From an uncultured Flavobacteriales bacterium (GTDB taxonomy: Bacteria > Bacteroidota > Bacteroidia > Flavobacteriales_G > Salibacteraceae), in the NCBI GenBank assembly GCA_937121175.1, contig CAKZKD010000012.1, positions 62,001 through 126,000 on the forward strand: a stretch of DNA of 64,000 nt, in the 5' to 3' direction. Positions within the stretch are counted from its first letter, which is position 1, and every line of letters begins with the position of its first letter. The notes under the pieces were generated by a model. The model saw nothing but the letters and a program-made list of their open reading frames with translations, searched no databases and was not told the origin of the DNA. Positions 18,901 to 27,142 of the stretch are shown piece by piece. The position numbers and the translations under genes were made by a program.

Positions 18901-18963
18901 TTGTCCCAAGTTTATTTGATTTTCGGGACAACCAGTCCCGTTTATTTACTACTTTTGGGACAA
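18901..18963 (+). promoter_or_regulatory. Four-half-site GGGAC/GTCCC operator of the island promoter
   Basis: TTGTCCCAA (18901-18909), CGGGAC (18924-18929), GTCCCG (18935-18940) and TTGGGACAA (18955-18963) form a nested dyad. GGGAC core centres lie 22, 10 and 22 bp apart, all close to whole helical turns, around a centre at ~18932. The last site overlaps the -7 box and abuts the ATG. Antitoxins of the AbiEi type bind inverted repeats in their own promoters, so autorepression is the natural reading (inference). Confidence 0.7.
18950..18957 (+). promoter_or_regulatory. -7 box TACTTTTG of the island operon
   Basis: Perfect TAnnTTTG match ending 5 bp before ATG 18963 and overlapped by the rightmost GGGAC half-site. 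The predicted transcription start would be at or next to the ATG, giving a nearly leaderless mRNA. Confidence 0.55.
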
Positions 18964-19544
18964 TGTTAGACTTAAAGACCATAAAGACTAAGGTCAATAA
19001 AGGAGATATCTTTTTTATTGCCGACTTCACCGAGTTAGGTAATTATGAGGCTGTACGTAAGTCTTTGCAGCGCCTAACAAAGGACGATTGCATTAAACGG
19101 ATTGCAAAAGGAATATACTTTTTACCTAAAAAGCATGAGCGTCTTGGCATTATTTACCCACACGCTGAACAAATCGCTAAAGCCATAGCCAAACGTGACA
19201 AAGCAAGGGTAATAGCCACTGGTTCAACTGCTCTAAATCTATTGGGATTGTCAACACAGATTCCTATGAACGTTGTGTTCTTAACTGATGGCTCTGCTAG
19301 AAACATAAAAGTGGGAAACCAAACTATTCAGTTTAAAAAGACAAACCCAAAAAACCTGAGTATTGAACACCGATTGACAAATCTTATAATTCAAGCATTA
19401 AAAGCAATTGGAGAAAAGAACGTTACACAAGAACAAACGGATAAAATACACACGATAATCGATGAAAGTGGTGAGCAAGAACTCATTTATCAAAATTTGA
19501 CAAACGCACCTATTTGGGTACAAAAAACAATATTGAGAAAATGA
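18963..19544 (+). CDS. DUF6088 / AbiEi-like type IV antitoxin and probable autorepressor
   Basis: 193 residues. The N-terminal ~60 residues look like a winged helix (IADFTELGNYEAVRKSLQRLTKDDCIKRIAKGIYFLP), followed by the AbiEi-type body (RVIATGSTALNLLGLSTQIPMNVVFLTDG). Type IV antitoxins counter a nucleotidyltransferase toxin without binding it and repress their own operon. The next gene is the matching AbiEii-like toxin, overlapping by 4 bp (ATGA). It is the first gene of an operon that continues into hsdM, hsdS and hsdR, so its repression would also govern the restriction system. Confidence 0.85.
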   Translation: MLDLKTIKTKVNKGDIFFIADFTELGNYEAVRKSLQRLTKDDCIKRIAKGIYFLPKKHERLGIIYPHAEQIAKAIAKRDKARVIATGSTALNLLGLSTQIPMNVVFLTDGSARNIKVGNQTIQFKKTNPKNLSIEHRLTNLIIQALKAIGEKNVTQEQTDKIHTIIDESGEQELIYQNLTNAPIWVQKTILRK

Positions 19545-20524
19545 ACAATTGGTTGTCACTATCAAAAGAGGAACAGGTTGAGTTATTTACTCAAATTGGT
19601 GTAAACACAAACTTACCACCCCAGGCTGTTGAAAAAGACGCATGGGTTACACTAATGCTACGGATGATATTTACTTCTGATTTAGCAAATCACTTAATAT
19701 TCAAAGGCGGAACTTCATTGAGCAAAGCTTTTAATTTGATTCAACGTTTTTCAGAAGATATTGATTTAGGAATTGACAGAAGGTTTTTAGGGTTTGAAGG
19801 AGAACTATCGAAAGGACAAATCCGAAGGCTGAGAAGAGCTTGTCACACATTTGTTTCAACCGATTTAGCAGAATTGCTGCAAAAACAATTGGTAGAATAT
19901 GGGGTTGATGAAAGCCACTTTGAACTAATTGTAGAAAACCCACAAGTATCTGATCAAGACCCTGAAACCATAAAAGTGAACTATCAATCACTATTTGATG
20001 AGGTAGCTTATCTACCTAAAAGAGTATTAATTGAAGTGAGTTCAAGATCATTAATTGAACCCAACCAAGAAGTTGCAATAAAATCTATGATTGATGAGCA
20101 TTATTCTGAAACGGATTTTGCAGAAACAGAATTTGTTGTAAACACAACCAATCCTCAAAAAACATTTTTAGAAAAACTCATTCTGCTACATGAAGAATTT
20201 CAAAAACCACAAGAGAAAATTAGGCATCTACGTATGTCAAGACATTTCTATGATATTGGGCAAATACTAGATTCTGAATATGGGCAAGCTGCTATAAAAA
20301 ACACAGCTCTTTTTGAAAATATCATTGCTCACAGAAGAGTATTAACACCAATGAAAACAACAGATTATGACACTTTGAACTTACAAAGTCTCAATATTAT
20401 TCCACCAGATGAATTCTTGGATAATTACAAATCTGATTACAAGGAGATGCGGAGCAGTATGATATATGGCGAATCACTAGATTTTGATACGCTACTTGAA
20501 AAAATAATAAACGAATTGAAATAA
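19541..20524 (+). CDS. AbiEii/AbiGii-type nucleotidyltransferase toxin
   Basis: 327 residues from the ATGA overlap at 19541; an upstream in-frame start at 19514 would overlap the antitoxin gene more deeply. The nucleotidyltransferase core is clear: FKGGTSLSKAF (residues 54-64) and RFSEDIDLGID (69-79), the GGTxxxK and S-x-D-I-D motifs of the family. RHFYDIGQIL near residue 235 is also conserved. AbiEii toxins transfer nucleotides to RNA targets in other systems; the target here is unknown. hsdM starts 5 bp downstream. Confidence 0.88.
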   Translation: MNNWLSLSKEEQVELFTQIGVNTNLPPQAVEKDAWVTLMLRMIFTSDLANHLIFKGGTSLSKAFNLIQRFSEDIDLGIDRRFLGFEGELSKGQIRRLRRACHTFVSTDLAELLQKQLVEYGVDESHFELIVENPQVSDQDPETIKVNYQSLFDEVAYLPKRVLIEVSSRSLIEPNQEVAIKSMIDEHYSETDFAETEFVVNTTNPQKTFLEKLILLHEEFQKPQEKIRHLRMSRHFYDIGQILDSEYGQAAIKNTALFENIIAHRRVLTPMKTTDYDTLNLQSLNIIPPDEFLDNYKSDYKEMRSSMIYGESLDFDTLLEKIINELK

Positions 20525-20529
20525 ACAGT

Positions 20530-22122
20530 ATGTCTGAAGACCATAAAAAAATATTGAAACAACAGCTTTGGAATATTGCTGATACGCTCAGAGGAAAAAT
20601 GAATGCAGATGAATTCCGTGACTATATATTAGGGTTCATTTTTTACAAATACCTAAGTGAAAAGATGGAGATTTTCGCTAACCAAATCTTGAAACAAGAC
20701 AATGTCAAATTTCGAGAGATCACTCCTACAATGTCTGATTATGATGAATACCTAAAAGCCATCAAAGAAGAAGCACTAGAGAAATTGGGTTATTTTTTAA
20801 AACCAGAAGAGTTGTTTTCTGAAATAGCTTTAAGAGGAAAAGGAGAAAATAATGAAGAAGACCATTTTGATGAAGAGAAAACAGGTTTCATACTAGAAGA
20901 CGTACAAAAAATATTACTCAATATTCAAACGAGTACAATGGGTACGGATAGTGAAGAGGATTTTGATAATCTCTTCGAAGACATGGACTTAAACAGTACG
21001 AAACTTGGTAAAACTCCAGAAGCTAGAAATACCATCATTGCCAAAGTATTAACTCATCTTGATAAAATTGATTTCAAATTAGAACATACTGAATTAGATG
21101 TACTTGGGGATGCCTATGAATATTTGATTGGTCAATTTGCAAGTAATGCAGGTAAAAAAGCAGGTGAGTTTTATACACCTCAAGAAGTTTCTACAATCTT
21201 GGCAAAGATTGTTACCACAGGTAAACAAAAATTGAAGTCTGTTTATGATCCAACATGTGGCTCGGGTTCATTACTCCTTCGTGTAGCAAAAGAGGTAGAT
21301 GATGTAGGTGATTTTTACGGACAAGAAATGAACCGTACCACCTATAACTTGGCACGAATGAATATGATATTACATGGCGTGCATTACCGTGAATTTGATA
21401 TTAAACAAGAAGATACTTTAGAGCGACCACAGCACATTGAAATTGAGTTTGAAGCCATTGTAGCCAACCCTCCTTTCTCTGCCAAATGGAGTGCCAACCC
21501 CTTATTTACAAGTGATGACCGTTTTAGCCAGTATGGGAAATTAGCACCTAGTAGTAAAGCAGATTTTGCTTTTGTGCAGCACATGATTCATCATTTGGCT
21601 GAAAATGGAACTATGGGAATCATTTTGCCCCATGGTGTATTATTTAGAGGTTCGGCAGAGCAACATATTAGGAGATATTTAATTGAGAATAAAAATTATT
21701 TAGATGCAGTAATCGGGTTGCCAGCCAACATTTTCTACGGAACAAGTATTCCAACTTGTATTTTGATATTTAAAAAATGTAGAGAAAACCCAGATGATGT
21801 ATTGTTTATTGATGCGAGTAACGGTTATGATAAGGCAAAAAACCAAAATCAACTTAAAGATAAACACATAGAAAAAATAGTTGAAACCTACCGCAACAGA
21901 ACGGAATTAGAAAAATACAGCCACAAAGCCACCCTAGCAGAAATTGCTAAAAACGATTACAACCTAAACATGCCAAGGTATGTAGATACATTTGAAAAAG
22001 AAACTGATATTGATATTGAAGCTGTTGCTGAAAGCATTAAGGAAGTAGATGATGCTATGGTTGATAATGATGAAATAATCAAAGAATTCTGTCAAGATCT
22101 AAAAATTTCAGCACCTTTTTAG
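20530..22122 (+). CDS. hsdM: Type I restriction-modification DNA methyltransferase subunit M
   Basis: 530 residues. An N-terminal helical HsdM_N domain (LWNIADTLRGKMNADEFRDYILGFIFYKYLSEK) precedes the N6-adenine methylase core: GEFYTPQEV, the SAM motif DPTCGSGS (240-247) and the catalytic NPPF (313-316). With HsdS it methylates the recognition site; with HsdR it forms the restriction complex. It is fused transcriptionally to the toxin-antitoxin pair upstream (5-bp gap) and to hsdS downstream (2-bp gap). Confidence 0.97.
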   Translation: MSEDHKKILKQQLWNIADTLRGKMNADEFRDYILGFIFYKYLSEKMEIFANQILKQDNVKFREITPTMSDYDEYLKAIKEEALEKLGYFLKPEELFSEIALRGKGENNEEDHFDEEKTGFILEDVQKILLNIQTSTMGTDSEEDFDNLFEDMDLNSTKLGKTPEARNTIIAKVLTHLDKIDFKLEHTELDVLGDAYEYLIGQFASNAGKKAGEFYTPQEVSTILAKIVTTGKQKLKSVYDPTCGSGSLLLRVAKEVDDVGDFYGQEMNRTTYNLARMNMILHGVHYREFDIKQEDTLERPQHIEIEFEAIVANPPFSAKWSANPLFTSDDRFSQYGKLAPSSKADFAFVQHMIHHLAENGTMGIILPHGVLFRGSAEQHIRRYLIENKNYLDAVIGLPANIFYGTSIPTCILIFKKCRENPDDVLFIDASNGYDKAKNQNQLKDKHIEKIVETYRNRTELEKYSHKATLAEIAKNDYNLNMPRYVDTFEKETDIDIEAVAESIKEVDDAMVDNDEIIKEFCQDLKISAPF

Positions 22123-22124
22123 AA

Positions 22125-23411
22125 ATGGCAGAAAAAAAGAACATACCGAAATTACGATTTCGTGAATTTTATGGAAATTGGAATGATGAACCAATGGGGA
22201 ATTCGTACTCTTTTAAAGTCACAAATTCATTTTCTAGGGACAATCTTAGCGATAGCGATAGCGATGGAGAGGTGAAAAATATTCATTATGGAGATATTCA
22301 CAAAAAATTTCCTACTCTGCTAGATATTACTAGAGAAGCCATCCCTTTTATCAAACCTGATGTTTCCATTGAAAGAATTTCAAAAGAAAACTATTGTATT
22401 GAAGGGGATATGATTTTCGCTGATGCATCAGAAGATATTAATGATGTTGGTAAAGCAATTGAAATTATCAATACAAATAAGGAAAAATTACTGTCTGGTC
22501 TTCACACAATTTTGGCAAGACCTGATTTACAAAAATTAACCATAGGTTTTGGAGGGTATTTATTTAAATCTGAATTTGTCAGAACCCAAATCCAAAAGGA
22601 ATCTCAAGGAACAAAAGTTTTAAGTATTTCAGCTACAAGGCTTTCAAAAATTAGTTTGAAATTTCCTTCTGACGAAAAAGAACAAACCAAAATAGCGTCC
22701 TTCTTCTCTGCTATTGATGAAAAGATACTAGCTCTTAAAAAGAAAAAAGAACTGCTGGAAGAATACAAAAAAGGAGTCGCTCAAAAACTGTTTTCTCAGG
22801 AGATACGATTTAAAGATGAGAATGGGAAGAATTATCCTGATTGGGAAGAAAAGTATTTAGGAGGATTATTTGAGAGGGTAATTACAAAGAATAAAGAGAA
22901 TAATTTAAACGTCCTTACTATTTCAGCACAAAAAGGATTATTAAATCAGAAAGAATATTTTAATAAATCTGTTTCAGCAAAGGATTTAACAGGATACTAT
23001 TTAATTGAAGAAAATGATTTTGCATATAATAAGAGTTATTCAAAAGGATACCCTTTAGGAGCAACTAAAAGGTTGAAAAAATATCCTAAGGGAGTTGTTT
23101 CAACATTATATATATGCTTTAGAATGAATACTAATAATAACATTTCATTTTATGAACAGTACTTTGATAGCGGTTTTTTAGATGAGGGATTAAGTAAAAT
23201 TGCTCAAGAAGGGGCAAGAAATCATGGACTATTAAATGTCAGCGTTGTTGAATTTTTCAGAGATATAGTTTTACCAAAACCACATATTTCTGAGCAAACT
23301 AAAATTGCTAATTTCCTTTCTGCCATTGATGAAAAAATAGCATTCGCAGATAAGAAATTGAAAGATTCAGAAAAGTGGAAAAAAGGACTATTACAAAAAA
23401 TGTTTTGCTAA
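22125..23411 (+). CDS. hsdS: Type I restriction-modification specificity subunit S
   Basis: 428 residues with two target recognition domains (about 1-165 and 245-385) separated and followed by similar conserved segments: EQTKIASFFSAIDEKILALKK in the middle and EQTKIANFLSAIDEKIAFADKK at the end. These repeats place the two TRDs for a bipartite target. TRD1 contains an in-frame hexamer repeat, three AGCGAT units at 22248-22265 (SDSDSD). The bases recognised cannot be read from sequence. Confidence 0.95.
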   Translation: MAEKKNIPKLRFREFYGNWNDEPMGNSYSFKVTNSFSRDNLSDSDSDGEVKNIHYGDIHKKFPTLLDITREAIPFIKPDVSIERISKENYCIEGDMIFADASEDINDVGKAIEIINTNKEKLLSGLHTILARPDLQKLTIGFGGYLFKSEFVRTQIQKESQGTKVLSISATRLSKISLKFPSDEKEQTKIASFFSAIDEKILALKKKKELLEEYKKGVAQKLFSQEIRFKDENGKNYPDWEEKYLGGLFERVITKNKENNLNVLTISAQKGLLNQKEYFNKSVSAKDLTGYYLIEENDFAYNKSYSKGYPLGATKRLKKYPKGVVSTLYICFRMNTNNNISFYEQYFDSGFLDEGLSKIAQEGARNHGLLNVSVVEFFRDIVLPKPHISEQTKIANFLSAIDEKIAFADKKLKDSEKWKKGLLQKMFC

Positions 23412-23414
23412 ACT

Positions 23415-24053
23415 ATGAAGCAAACTAAAGACATATTAGCACAGCTAGAAGCGGAATACAGTAACATTGATTATTACACGATCATTATTGATAAGATTGA
23501 AAATAATGTAAATGAGAATCCAGATATAGCCATTGAAAGTTGCAAAGCATTGTTAGAAGGTCTTTCAAAATTTATTTGGAATCATGTTGATAGTGCTTAT
23601 GATAAAACTGTAGCAGACAAAATGGATTTTCATCCTTTGGTGAGAAAATCTATGAACAAGTTGGCTGAGCATAATGAAGATATAGAAATTGACTTTGTCA
23701 ATAAGCTTAACAAGCTCATTGTGTCTATTGGGGAATTACGAAATAGAAGAGGCGATATTTCTCACGGAAAACTTTCTCCAAAAGAATATTTTAGTGATAC
23801 CCAATTTTCTAATTTGGTAGTAAATATTACGGATAACATGCTTCATTATGATTTGCATTGTTTCTCAAAAGTAAACGCAGTAAAAGAACTAGAATATGAA
23901 GACAATCCTGAGTTCAATGAAAAATTAGATACTGAAAACGATTTTGGCTTTTTAAGCTACAGTAAAGCATTGTTTGAGCAAGATTTGGTTGCTTACGAAC
24001 AGCAGCTACAAGATCATTTAGAAACCACCGAATTAGAAGAAGTAGATGAGTAA
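23415..24053 (+). CDS. Abi_C-type abortive infection family protein inserted between hsdS and hsdR
   Basis: 212 residues, soluble and largely helical. PDIAIESCKALLEGLSKFIWNHV and GELRNRRGDISHGKLSPKE (residues ~106-124) match the C-terminal domain of abortive infection proteins (RN-x-x-x-D-x-x-H-G). Its role within a type I system is not established; it may be an independent abortive-infection effector or a regulator of restriction. It starts 3 bp after hsdS and overlaps hsdR by 8 bp, so its expression is tied to both. Confidence 0.75.
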   Translation: MKQTKDILAQLEAEYSNIDYYTIIIDKIENNVNENPDIAIESCKALLEGLSKFIWNHVDSAYDKTVADKMDFHPLVRKSMNKLAEHNEDIEIDFVNKLNKLIVSIGELRNRRGDISHGKLSPKEYFSDTQFSNLVVNITDNMLHYDLHCFSKVNAVKELEYEDNPEFNEKLDTENDFGFLSYSKALFEQDLVAYEQQLQDHLETTELEEVDE

Positions 24054-26952
24054 ACAATCGGAACAAATATTAGAACAACAATTGATTGCTCAACTTCAAA
24101 AGTTGGGGTATGATTTTACCGTAATCAATAGTGAAAAAGACTTGTTGCGTAATCTAAAATCTCAATTAGAAAAGCACAACAACATTACTTTTTCTCCAAC
24201 TGAATTTGACAAGGTGTTGAATATCCTAAGTAAAGGAACTGTTTTTGAAAAAGGTAAAATACTGCGAGAGAAACAGCATATTATTAGAGATAATGGAGAC
24301 AACCTGTATTTTGAGTTTTTAAATTCTGAATATTGGTGTAGAAATCAATATCAGGTCACCAATCAAATTACGCAAGAAGGTAAATACAAAAACCGTTATG
24401 ATGTAACACTTTTGATTAATGGCTTGCCTTTGGTTCAAATAGAACTCAAGCGTAGTGGTTTAGAATTGAAAGAAGCATTCAACCAAATTAATCGTTATCA
24501 GCGACATTCTTTTGGTTCGGGAAGTGCATTATTCCAGTACGTGCAAATATTTATTGTTAGCAACGGAAGAAATACAAAATATTACGCCAATAACAGAAGC
24601 CAGAGCTTCAAACAAACCTTCTTTTGGACAGACAAAGAAAATAATAGAGAGACCAATATTCTTAATGGATTCACAGACTCATTTCTAGAAAAGTGCCACC
24701 TCAGTAAAATGATATGTAAATACATTGTACTGAATGAGGCACAAAAAATTCCAATGGTTTTGCGACCATACCAATACTATGCTGTAGAATCCATAATAGA
24801 TAGAGTTAAAAACTCTACTAAAAATGGGTACATCTGGCATACTACAGGTTCAGGAAAAACGTTAACGAGTTTTAAAGCCAGTCAGGTAATAATGAAACTA
24901 CCAGAAGTGCACAAAGTTGTATTTGTGGTAGATAGAAAAGATTTAGATTATCAAACTACTAAAGAATTTAACAGCTTTAGTGATGGTTGTATTGATGGAA
25001 CTGACAACACAAAAAATTTAGTACAACAATTTACAGGAACCTATAAAGACAGAAAAGGAGTATCCAAAAACTCCAATCTGATTGTTACCACTATTCAAAA
25101 GTTAAATTCGGCTATCAGTAAATTGAAGTATGAGGCGAAGATGGCTGAACTGAAAGACAAGAAAATTGTTTTCATTTTTGATGAATGCCATAGAAGTCAG
25201 TTTGGAGACACCCATAAACGCATTAAAGAATTTTTCAGCAACAGTCAACTATTTGGTTTTACAGGAACACCAATATTAGAACCCAATGCGAATAAAAGTG
25301 AAGCCATTGCTCGTACTACAAAAGACTTATTTGATGAATGTTTACATAAATATGTAATTACAGATGCCATTAAAGACGAGAATGTTTTAAAATTCTCTGT
25401 TGAGTATGTTGGTAGATACAAGAAGAAAGATTCTGCAACTGAAATAGATATTGAAGTTGAGGATATTGATACAAAAGAATTGATGGAGGATGAAAAACGA
25501 TTGGAAAAAATTTCCGATTACATCATTACCAATCATAGTCGTAAAACACACAGCAAAGAGTTTACAGCAATGTTCTGTATTAATAGTGTACCAACACTAA
25601 TTAAGTATTATGACATCTTAAAAAGGAAGAAAGTAGCCGGAGAACACAACCTAAAAATTGCCACTATATTTAGTTATGGAGCAAATGAGCCTGACCAAGA
25701 TGCAAATGGATTTATCAATTTTGAAGAAGATTTTGACAGTTTCGACTTAAACGTTGTTGCAGAAGACAGTCCACAATACAAAAAAAGTAAACACACTAGA
25801 GAGAAGCTAGATGAATACATTGAGGATTACAATCAGCTTTTTAATGTAAAATATAGCACAAAGGACAGTCAAGATTTCTACAACTATTACAACGATATTT
25901 CCAAAAAAGTAAAAGAGCGTAAAATTGATATCCTATTAGTAGTAAATATGTTTCTTACCGGCTTTGACAGTAAAACATTAAATACACTTTACGTAGATAA
26001 AAACTTACAACATCATGGTTTAATACAGGCTTACTCAAGAACTAATAGAATCTTGAATGAACAAAAATCACAAGGCAACATTGTAGTGTTCAGAAACCTA
26101 AAAAATAGGACGGATGAAGCCATTACTCTATTTAGCAACAAAGAGGCTCTTGAAGTAATCGTTATGCAACCTTATGAGGAATATGCCACCAAATTTGATG
26201 AAGCTTTTGAACAATTAAAACAGTACGCTCCTACTGTTGACAGTGTAAATGATTTAGTATCAGAAGAAGACGAGTTAAACTTTATCAAGGCATTTCGTGA
26301 TTTGATGCGTATCAAGAATATTCTTTCTGCATTTTCTGATTTTAAATGGGAAGGTTTACAAATGTCGGAACAAGAATTTGAAGACTATAAAAGCAAATAC
26401 CTTGACTTATACGACAAAGTAAAAAGCAATAATCAAAAAGAAAAAGTCTCCATTTTGGAAGATGTTGATTTTGAATTGGAGTTAATTCACCGAGACGAAA
26501 TTAATGTCACCTACATCATTCAACTTTTAATAAAGCTTAAAGCTGACACGCAAAAAGATACAAGGAAATCAGAGAAGGAAATTTTCAACCTACTAAATAC
26601 GGAAACTACGCTACGTAGTAAACGTGAATTAATAGAAAGATTTATTGAAGAGAATTTACCAATCATTGAAGACTCTGATGAAGTAATTCCAGAGTTTGAT
26701 AAATACTGGAGTAAAGAACAGCAAAAAGCATTTGACAAATTAGTCGGAGAAGAAAAACTCTCTTCTGAAAAAACAGAAAAACTAATTGAGGATTATCTGT
26801 TTGCTGAAAAAACGCCTCTTAGAGATGAAGTTTTAGAGCTTCTTGAAGGTGATAAACCGAGCTTATTACAACGGAAAAAACTAGGTGATAGAATACTTAG
26901 TCGAATAACCGATTTTGTAGAAACCTTTATAAATGGAATGACTGAAAATTAA
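24046..26952 (+). CDS. hsdR: Type I restriction endonuclease / translocase subunit R
   Basis: 968 residues. The N-terminal nuclease domain shows RYDVTLLINGLPLVQIELKR (D119, E133, K135; PD-(D/E)XK) and a following QxxxY-like helix (FNQINRYQR). The SF2 motor has Walker A TTGSGKT (266-272), DECH (379-382), FGFTGTP, and a C-terminal helical region. It needs HsdM and HsdS to cut unmodified DNA after translocation. Its stop is 4 bp before the right direct repeat, marking the end of the operon. Confidence 0.97.
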   Translation: MSKQSEQILEQQLIAQLQKLGYDFTVINSEKDLLRNLKSQLEKHNNITFSPTEFDKVLNILSKGTVFEKGKILREKQHIIRDNGDNLYFEFLNSEYWCRNQYQVTNQITQEGKYKNRYDVTLLINGLPLVQIELKRSGLELKEAFNQINRYQRHSFGSGSALFQYVQIFIVSNGRNTKYYANNRSQSFKQTFFWTDKENNRETNILNGFTDSFLEKCHLSKMICKYIVLNEAQKIPMVLRPYQYYAVESIIDRVKNSTKNGYIWHTTGSGKTLTSFKASQVIMKLPEVHKVVFVVDRKDLDYQTTKEFNSFSDGCIDGTDNTKNLVQQFTGTYKDRKGVSKNSNLIVTTIQKLNSAISKLKYEAKMAELKDKKIVFIFDECHRSQFGDTHKRIKEFFSNSQLFGFTGTPILEPNANKSEAIARTTKDLFDECLHKYVITDAIKDENVLKFSVEYVGRYKKKDSATEIDIEVEDIDTKELMEDEKRLEKISDYIITNHSRKTHSKEFTAMFCINSVPTLIKYYDILKRKKVAGEHNLKIATIFSYGANEPDQDANGFINFEEDFDSFDLNVVAEDSPQYKKSKHTREKLDEYIEDYNQLFNVKYSTKDSQDFYNYYNDISKKVKERKIDILLVVNMFLTGFDSKTLNTLYVDKNLQHHGLIQAYSRTNRILNEQKSQGNIVVFRNLKNRTDEAITLFSNKEALEVIVMQPYEEYATKFDEAFEQLKQYAPTVDSVNDLVSEEDELNFIKAFRDLMRIKNILSAFSDFKWEGLQMSEQEFEDYKSKYLDLYDKVKSNNQKEKVSILEDVDFELELIHRDEINVTYIIQLLIKLKADTQKDTRKSEKEIFNLLNTETTLRSKRELIERFIEENLPIIEDSDEVIPEFDKYWSKEQQKAFDKLVGEEKLSSEKTEKLIEDYLFAEKTPLRDEVLELLEGDKPSLLQRKKLGDRILSRITDFVETFINGMTEN

Positions 26953-26956
26953 CAAT

Positions 26957-27019
26957 AGCCAACGCAAGTTCAAGCACATTTAAAGTTTGTGCGTACCTCA
27001 CAAATTTAAAAGAGCTTTC
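26957..27019 (+). repeat. Right copy of the island's ~62-bp imperfect direct repeat
   Basis: Begins AGCCAACGCAAGTTCAAG and ends AGAGCTTTC; same orientation as 18788-18849. It is followed by CGCCAACGCTAAAAACG and the attC-like hairpin. Confidence 0.8.
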
Positions 27020-27056
27020 TCGCCAACGCTAAAAACGAAATGAATAAAATAAAAAC

Positions 27057-27126
27057 GGCATACAACAATATGTATAGTGCATAGCACCCTCCGTGATGCT
27101 ACGACACCATACATGGGACGTTCTAT
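27057..27126. other. attC-like imperfect hairpin at the right island edge
   Basis: Outer arm ATACAAC (27060-27066, one mismatch to RYYYAAC) faces GTTCTAT (27120-27126). Inside, ATGTAT (27070-27075) pairs with ATACAT (27109-27114), GTG (27077-27079) with CAC (27105-27107), and TAGCA (27082-27086) with TGCTA (27097-27101). Unpaired spacers of 3 and 5 nt separate outer and inner arms, and bulges make the stem asymmetric. The ~70-bp length and R-spacer-L layout resemble integron attC sites. Confidence 0.55.
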
Positions 27127-27142
27127 ATCCTAAAACAAAACC

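Larger units (their letters stand above)
18764..27120. mobile_element. Candidate cassette-like defence island (attC-like boundaries)
   Basis: About 8.36 kb holding six defence genes in one operon. The left edge G|TTGTATGCC (18763-18772) is the exact reverse complement of GGCATACAAC (27057-27066), the outer arm of an attC-like hairpin at the right edge. After the hairpin the sequence reads G|TTCTAT (27120-27126), which pairs with that arm less well. In integron cassettes the R' end is split on insertion, so the best partner of R'' is found at the cassette's own 5' end, as here. Imperfect ~62-bp direct repeats lie just inside both edges. No integrase or transposase gene is present. The size is far above a normal cassette, so the interpretation is tentative. 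Confidence 0.5.
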
